The notes under the pieces: model-generated
The model's input: only the letters and a program-made list of their open reading frames with translations
What the model was told of the DNA's origin: nothing
The model's database searches: none
Assembly: GCF_050947875.1 (NCBI RefSeq)
Contig: NC_134569.1
Coordinates: forward strand, 41,015,777-41,079,776
DNA length: 64,000 nt
From: Dermacentor variabilis
Lineage: Eukaryota > Arthropoda > Arachnida > Ixodida > Ixodidae
Reading direction: 5' to 3'
Translations under genes and position numbers: made by a program
Shown here: one piece after another, positions 58,500-64,000 of the stretch
Position numbering within the stretch: the first letter of the stretch is position 1
Layout of the letters: the number at the start of each line of letters is the position of its first letter

Positions 58500-58993
58500 A
58501 TGATCGCAATGGCAGCGCTGGCGCGAGATACAAGATAAGAGTCAGCAGCGCTTCCAGACTACAGAGCAGTGCCAGCGATATAGTTGGCTTCCGAGCGTTA
58601 TCTTCGGTACTATACCTGCCGAAGGCCACACTGCATGACAGGCGAGCGAGTGATCCCGTAGAACATCACCCAGAAAAGTTCTACCGCCAGAGTTTTTCAA
58701 TCTAAACGAAAAACTAAAAAATTACTACGAAGTTTCATTTCGTGAACGCGGCTCACGCGCAAGCGTATGGGTGTTATTCTTTTTTTTTTGTGTGCATTAG
58801 GCGTAGCATGTCTTACAGGTTCTTTGATTGTACATGTGGCGGTTATTTCAAGGCTTACTTATTATTTTGCATGTTTTCTGTTCGTTATTCGATATTTATA
58901 AAGTGTAAAGTGTCATTAGGAAAAATTGTGATGCACTGTAAGGAAATGCACAGCCTTTATTATTTCTAACAATTTAGTAATGTGCTATTCGCA
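58500..58993. other. Unassigned stretch
   Basis: No feature recognised. It would be intron or 5' flank of the M13-like exon on the minus strand. Confidence 0.4.
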
Positions 58994-59197
58994 CTATTGA
59001 TTTTCCCCTTCTTCCTCTTCTGGAGTCTCCTGGGCACGCCAAGCCCGCGCCTTCTGCCGGACTTGTTCAGCCCGGCGCTTTGCGACGACCTCGGGGTCGG
59101 TCGAATCACGCTCGACCTGTCGTGGCTTGCGTCGCTCCTCCTTACTTGTCGATCCGCGCTCGGGCTCTGGATCACGAGACGAAACCGGGACGTCCAT
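58994..59197 (-). CDS. STPR-like basic/acidic repeat protein fragment
   Basis: The chosen Met starts 'MDVPVSSRDPEPERG' at 59197; the frame is also open upstream to 59260. The body 'DPEVVAKRRAEQVRQKARAW' then 'RAQETPEEEE' resembles one unit of the STPR domain (about 23 residues with R.AE..R...R..ET.EE), known from silkworm FMBP-1 and often found in tick transposon-associated proteins. Only one to two units are present before a stop. It could be a real small exon or a transposon remnant. Confidence 0.35.
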   Translation of the reverse strand: MDVPVSSRDPEPERGSTSKEERRKPRQVERDSTDPEVVAKRRAEQVRQKARAWRAQETPEEEEGENQ

Positions 59198-60409
59198 GGC
59201 GCACACAGAACCTGTAGCAACTGCCAGAGGTGGTAAACCCAGCGCGCCTCCGCCTACCATCCTCCTCTGCTATGCGTCACCCCTTTCCCCTTCTCCGCTT
59301 CGCTCAACGCCACCTAGACTGTCATCTAGCTGGCGTAGCTTTGCAGTGCTCTCAGCGCGCTCCTCCTTACTTTGCAAGAATTTCCCCGGCACGCGATTCT
59401 CTTCTCCACCTCCAGGCGCCTTCCTCCACACATAATCTCGCCGATTTCACAGACGGGGAATGTACACTTGCGCATAAAAGGCATTCATGGCGCAGCTTGC
59501 TAAAGCGTCGAGCTGCTGTTCTTGATGAACAAGCGTGACGTGGTTTTGATTCCTCTTCGTGAATTCGAACCCACGTTTTAAATATTTTCATTCTTCATGG
59601 AAGATGTCGGCGAAAACTTTTAGATACCTAGTTGGTCGCAGGGAAAGAACTGCATGCACTAGCCCAAGAATTATAACAGCAGTAATATCCCAGACGTTTC
59701 TTCTTGCAGTCACCGTTGTTGAATCTCACGCTTCATAGGCTCATTCTCGAGACTGATTAGCACGTGTCGACATGTCCCTCAGGCGTGCGCGAGAGATACG
59801 ATAGCACGTCCGAGCGCCGCCAAAAATATTGAAGCGAGAAGAAATCACCAATGAAAAGCCGCAGGTTGTTTCTAGAAAGGGCACATTTTCCAGAATATTC
59901 ATGAAATGAAGAATATGATGAGTATTGGATGTACCTGGCGCAAGGGCCAGGTGCGGCCAAAGAGTGTCAAGGCATAGGTCAAAGGCGCATTAATTGTGGA
60001 TTTACAAGGCTAGACGTAACACCGTTCTATAGAGGTCTCAAATATCGAAAGTGTATAAAATATTAAGTATTAAAATTATGATAATGGCACTTGAGCCGTG
60101 AGATGTGCTATGGTCGTAAAATATATACAACGATGGAATGATATAAAAAATATATGGGTACCAATAGCACAAATGCTGCAGCAGGACCCTTGCACGCTAG
60201 GGGCTGGAAGCACGTGCTCTACAGAAGCGTATTTTCATAGCTGCAGCCTCCAGTCAGAGTATGTGCTATGAATATCTTGGCTTTATTAGACGCAATCTGT
60301 CAGCATCGCGTAAAAAAAGCTCAAAACAGCTTTGCCGTCAAAAAGCAGTGCTTTTCCAAGAAGCATTGTCGGATGTAATGGGATTTGCTCTAGGTAGGCT
60401 AGAGACGAG
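59198..60409. other. Unassigned stretch
   Basis: No supported gene or repeat; frames are short or mutually overlapping on both strands. Confidence 0.45.
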
Positions 60410-60760
60410 TGCGTTCTACAGCGAAGCTGTTAAGGGCTAGGTCCCCCACGATCATGTCCGTGTGTAGACACAAAACTATCATCATCAGCATTGTCTCCAG
60501 CGTCGTCGTCTTCTTCCACAGCTGGCTCGTTGGCGCCCTTCGGCGCTACCGCGCGAACGCGTTCGTGCCAGGGCTCCCGCGTTCGTCGTCGTAGTCATTA
60601 ATTAACACAAAGACGTAACCAATTTTACAACGCTGTTAAGGGCTAGTTCCCCCGGGAACGTGTCCTTGTGTAGACAAGAGCTCCCCATACATGGGCTGAT
60701 CCCTAAGGTAGTGCAAAGCCGGGCAGACCCGCGGTGGAGGTGCAGTTCGCCAGTAAAGGT
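60410..60760. repeat. Dispersed repeat with a single unit of the 44.5 kb minisatellite
   Basis: The start 'TACAGCGAAGCTGTTAAGGG' is followed by 'CTAGGTCCCCC', and a second 'CTGTTAAGGGCTAG' with C-rich text occurs at 60632-60655. At 60680-60740 comes one diverged minisatellite unit: 'CTCCCCATACATGGGCTGAT', then 'GTAGTGCAAAGCC' and 'ACCCGCGGTGGAGGTG'. Both loci therefore belong to one repeat family. Confidence 0.65.
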
Positions 60761-61079
60761 CCCACATTCACAGCTTCACTGGTCATCCTTCTGCACAGAG
60801 TGGAAAGGCACCAAATTTTTTCTGTTACCTGTTTCCTTCTTTTCTTTTTTTTCTTGTTGTTACTTCTTCCATAGTGCACGGGGTAGACATGGCAGTCTCG
60901 AACGGAGGGGCGCGTTGGGAGGCGGCCCTGCATGCTCAGCCACGACCTCGCCGATCAACTGTGGGTGCTCCGGCACGCTGAGGAAGTCGCCCGTGTCCAA
61001 AGACACGAGGCCGTCATCTAGGCTGGGGTGCTTATGGCCGCACCCCGCCCAAATCGCCGGACATTTCGAATAATGTTTT

Positions 61080-61880
61080 CACTTACTCCATACTGCACAT
61101 GATCTAGAGTATGCCGAGTGGTCACCATCGCAAATGATGCAATGGGGCTCAGCATCACAGTTGTCTGCAGAATGCTCTTTTTTGTAATAGGAAACATTGG
61201 TTGCGCTTTCTAGACAATCACATGTAAGAAGACAGGACATGTGATTGTCTAGAAAGCGCAACCAATGTTTCCTATTACAATGAACCAACTTGCCCAACAA
61301 CGCATCCTGCTAGAATGCTCTTTATTGCCACATTTTGCACAGGTTAGCCACTCTCGGCAGCTTCTGAGTAGCATGACCAAACCTTTGGCACTTAAAACTG
61401 CGCCGCGGGTTTCTAATGTACAGTCGTACCCTGATTTTAATGTAACCTGTTCCAGGTGTCTCCGGCGATGTGCTACAGCCAAAGGTAACTATTTAGTGCT
61501 TAGGTGGTATCTCCTTGTTGTCGCGTCTGATCTTCATTCTTTGAAAATTGATTACGTTTTCATCCTTCCATCCTTCCAGGAATTCCTCATCGCTCAAATC
61601 CATCAGGTAGTCCTCTGAGATTACAGCTTTGACAGTATTCATCGTTTGGCTGTTACGATTATAGAAATATTCCCGAATGCAACAATGCTGGTTAGCTTAG
61701 CTAACCATGCTTTGTCTTTGACTTCAACTGGCGGATCACTACTGGCCATCTTGGTGGCTTTATAGCCTCTTAAAATGGTATTCGTGAGACGGTTCGAGAC
61801 AAGGACTGGAGAAGGGATTCTGGCTTTCTTGTCGGCTGCTTCGCCATGAACTACATGAAATTTCGGAAATGTTTATTTGC
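61080..61880 (-). pseudogene. Non-LTR retrotransposon ORF1 with CCHC knuckles, broken
   Basis: In minus-strand order: 'KFHVVHGEAADKKARIPSP', then 'DKAWLAKLTSIVAFGN', then 'IRRDNKEIPPKH', then knuckle pieces 'FKCQRFGHATQ', 'CAKCGNKEHSS' and 'CIICDGDHSAYSRSC'. This is the order of ORF1 RNA-binding proteins of tick LINEs, which coat the element's RNA. Frames change several times, and a ~130 bp foldback insertion splits the second knuckle from the third. Confidence 0.75.
61182..61311. mobile_element. Foldback element, copy 2, with perfect 44 bp arms
   Basis: Arms 61182-61225 and 61237-61280 are exact reverse complements around an 11-base loop 'AAGAAGACAGG'. The sequence continues 'ACCAACTTGCCCAACAACGC' as at the 33 kb copy. 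'AGAATGCTCTTT' stands on both sides of the insertion (left from about 61170, right from 61312), which looks like a 12-15 bp target duplication inside the LINE ORF1. Confidence 0.8.
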
Positions 61881-62641
61881 TCTTTAGAAAGAATTGAAAG
61901 GAAGATCAGTAGAGAAAAAAGTGGAGGTTCGCATGAGTTGAAGAATTATTGTTCGGCGACGATGCCAATTACCCACCACCGAGCCAAACAAGGGGACACG
62001 ATCCGGGTTGTGGTGAAGCAAGCCCTGCCATTTCAACTGTACATTGTCGCTATAACCACATATGCTACAACCGAGGTTGGTTATATCACACCCGGTTAAC
62101 CCAGGCCACCCAAAAAAAAAATCAGGAAATTGGGGAAAAGAGAAGTCGACAGGCAAGATTGTAGAAAGAGAATAGTAAAGCAAAAGTCCTTACGGACGTA
62201 AGGACTTCCCATCATATAACAATGTAATCCTTTGTCGTGAGTTCATTGTTCACTTTACAAACACTCAATGCTGACGTATTTCGGCTTACTTTGGTGCAAA
62301 TGCCGCGCATACTTTGTACCTATCGAGGCTAAAGATTCTCAAAGGGTCGTGTTTTCGAACAATCAATTTCATTTTCCAATATTATCGCTCTTCGTCATGT
62401 TGGCTTGGACGCCGTCTGCGGAGCACGTGAAGCGACATTTTGGAGGGGTAGCCGGCTAACTGAGCCTGCGTTTATTTCGCTTATAATATTGAGTACGTAG
62501 TGATTATAAATCGTGACGCAAAACTTGCTAACGCGCCCAAAAATAATTAGTGTTCTTTTCTCCTGACGTCTTCTCCCTTAACCATCATTTAAGCCAGATG
62601 TGATCGGCGCAAGGCGTCCAATGCCCAACGGTTGTGACATA
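61881..62641. other. Unassigned stretch, possibly LINE ORF1 upstream part
   Basis: The minus-strand DNA before the ORF1 fragment may still belong to the LINE, but frames are broken. A 24 bp palindrome lies at 62184-62207 (arms 'AAGTCCTTACG', loop GA). Confidence 0.35.
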
Positions 62642-62651
62642 GAGGCTCACT

Positions 62652-62902
62652 AAACCGCCGTGGTTGCTTAGTGGCTTTGGTGTTGCTCTGCTAAGCACGA
62701 GGTCGTGGTATCAAATCCCTGCCACAGTGGCCGCATTTCAATGGGAGCGAAATGCAACCTCCCCCCCCCCCCCCTCGCGTACTTAGATTTAGGTGCAGGT
62801 TAAAGAACCCCAGGTGGCCAAAATTAATCCGGAGTCCCTCACTACGGCAGGCCTCATAATCAGATCGTGGTTGTGGCACGTAAAACCCCATAATTGTTTT
62901 CT
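62652..62902 (+). mobile_element. Ruka SINE with C-run insertion and 10 bp target duplication
   Basis: The head 'CCGCCGTGGTTGCTTAGTGG' and all body landmarks are present. The usual 'GAAAACACCC' is replaced by a C-run at 62761-62774. The flanks 'GAGGCTCACT' (62642-62651) and 'GAGTCTCACT' (62903-62912) are a probable duplication with one mismatch. Confidence 0.88.
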
Positions 62903-62912
62903 GAGTCTCACT

Positions 62913-63491
62913 GGCTCGCTCCTAACTGTGACGCGTTAAAACTCTTCACAAGGTCTCGCGCGCGCTGGCTTTGCGCACAGAGGCAACACGCTATCCCCCC
63001 CTCCCCCCCCCCCCCCAATCTTCGCAAATTTCTGAAACTACGAAACAACGTGAAGTACTTTCAATCACCCCTAATGTTATGAAAAATTCCTCTCCAGAAA
63101 TCGCATCCGAGACCAAGTAGTACAGGACGTTCCTTATAAAAATTTACGATGCGACAGAGTTATATGTTTGGGCATGAGCCTCCTTCGTGGTCTAAACTCA
63201 AGAAGCTAAAGCCGAACATTTGAAGCCTGTACTCTTTTAAAAATTGCTATGGCACTCTCTTGTGTCGGTTGTCTTTCCAACACTAAACAATGCCATTTAA
63301 CATAAACTTGTTTAAAAAATTTTGAAGGCAGTTTCTAAACTGTAAATCCACGAAAGAAGCGCCAGAGCTACTGCACGTATCAGATGCTGCGTGCCGTATG
63401 ACGCGCCTTGGCACTGGCAGAGCAAGAATGCATGCGTCGTTTGTCTTCACCATGCAGGAAAGAAAAAATTACGGCAGATCCAACGCACTTG
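62913..63491. other. Unassigned stretch
   Basis: Contains a C-rich run at 62995-63016 and no recognised feature. Confidence 0.5.
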
Positions 63492-63693
63492 TTGAAACCT
63501 CCGTTAAGCGAAGCTTTCCCGAACTTTTTCACTTAAATGCAGTCCAAAGGCACATGATACGTGCAATTCTGTATTGTTTCAAACTCCGTATTGTATTGTT
63601 TTGAAACCTCCGTTAAGCGAAGCTTTCCCGAACTTTTTCACTTAAATGCAGTCCAAAGGCACATGATACGTGCAATTGTGTATTGTTTCAAAC
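63492..63693 (+). repeat. Tandem duplication, about 92 bp copies at period 109
   Basis: 'TTGAAACCTCCGTTAAGCGA' starts at 63492 and again at 63601. The copies stay identical for about 92 bp except for one C/G difference near the end. The 17 bp between them is a partial repeat of the end ('CCGTATTGTATTGTT'). Confidence 0.92.
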
Positions 63694-64000
63694 TGATGTT
63701 ATTGGTTGCCGGCGCCACGGACGTGTGAGAGGCACTGCACAACGTCTGTAGTCGCCTGGACACCGAAGCCAAACCTGGAGAAAAAAAGGAAGCTGAGTCT
63801 ACATGCTGCGCCTAAGCAGCTGTAATGCGATGGCCTTATCAGGATCCATCCAGCCACACCTTTGAGAACGCAGTTTCCAAGCTGCCCCTTTTACAATACT
63901 CTTTCTTAATATTAGAGCAACTCACAGTGAGTGAAGCAAGAATAGTAGCAACAAGATTAGACAGGAGGTTCCGAGTTTTGTTGATGTGAGCAAAAGGTAA

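Noticed and set aside
61182..61280. Hairpin as a microRNA precursor
   Set aside because: Perfect 44 bp arms with a repeat-family relative and flanking target duplication fit a mobile foldback element better than a miRNA gene.

Overview
This window is eukaryotic nuclear DNA, most likely from a hard tick (Ixodidae, probably a metastriate genus such as Rhipicephalus or Dermacentor). The clearest sign is several copies of the tRNA-derived tick SINE Ruka. Tick-style LINE open reading frames, long AT and tetranucleotide microsatellites, and very large introns agree with this. I saw no bacterial operons, rRNA or CRISPR array, and no tRNA gene apart from SINE heads.

The main gene is an arrestin on the + strand. 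Seven exons lie at 10389-10519, 17894-18038, 23710-23794, 24837-24909, 25552-25698, 28099-28194 and 33319-33652. They join in phase with GT/AG borders and encode about 336 residues, from the 'FP.DAPVS' strand of the N-domain to a stop. The first ~115 residues are not identified here. The introns (up to 7.4 kb) are filled with transposon debris. The C-terminal tail is long and lacks the usual clathrin and AP-2 endocytic motifs.

A second probable host exon lies on the - strand at 57942-58486. It looks like an M13 (neprilysin-type) peptidase in which the zinc-binding HExxH is replaced by ARELF, so it would be a pseudo-peptidase. A short arginine/glutamate-rich, STPR-like frame lies on the - strand at 58994-59197. 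A few shorter protein-like frames have no assignment.

The rest is mostly a mobile-element landscape. 1-8.9 kb: a degenerate Ruka copy with a 250 bp (TTAG)n tail, two copies of an AT-rich TIR family, and a Harbinger-like element with TTA target duplications and a MADF-like frame. 11-17 kb: a MITE, a LINE ORF2 end, long AT microsatellites and a hAT-like MITE. 30-32 kb: LINE 3' end and RT fragments. 33 kb and 61 kb: two members of a foldback hairpin family, the second inserted into a LINE ORF1. 40-43 kb: a LINE RNase H region whose tail abuts a Ruka SINE, and a Ruka copy with a perfect target duplication. 44.4-45.3 kb: a ~78 bp minisatellite with a 309 bp higher-order repeat. 45.6-47.9 kb: a broken Ty3/gypsy-like gag interrupted by a solo LTR. 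47.9-48.5 kb: a second TTA-flanked Harbinger-like MITE. 55 kb and 62.7 kb: further SINEs. The stretches between these show nothing I can assign.
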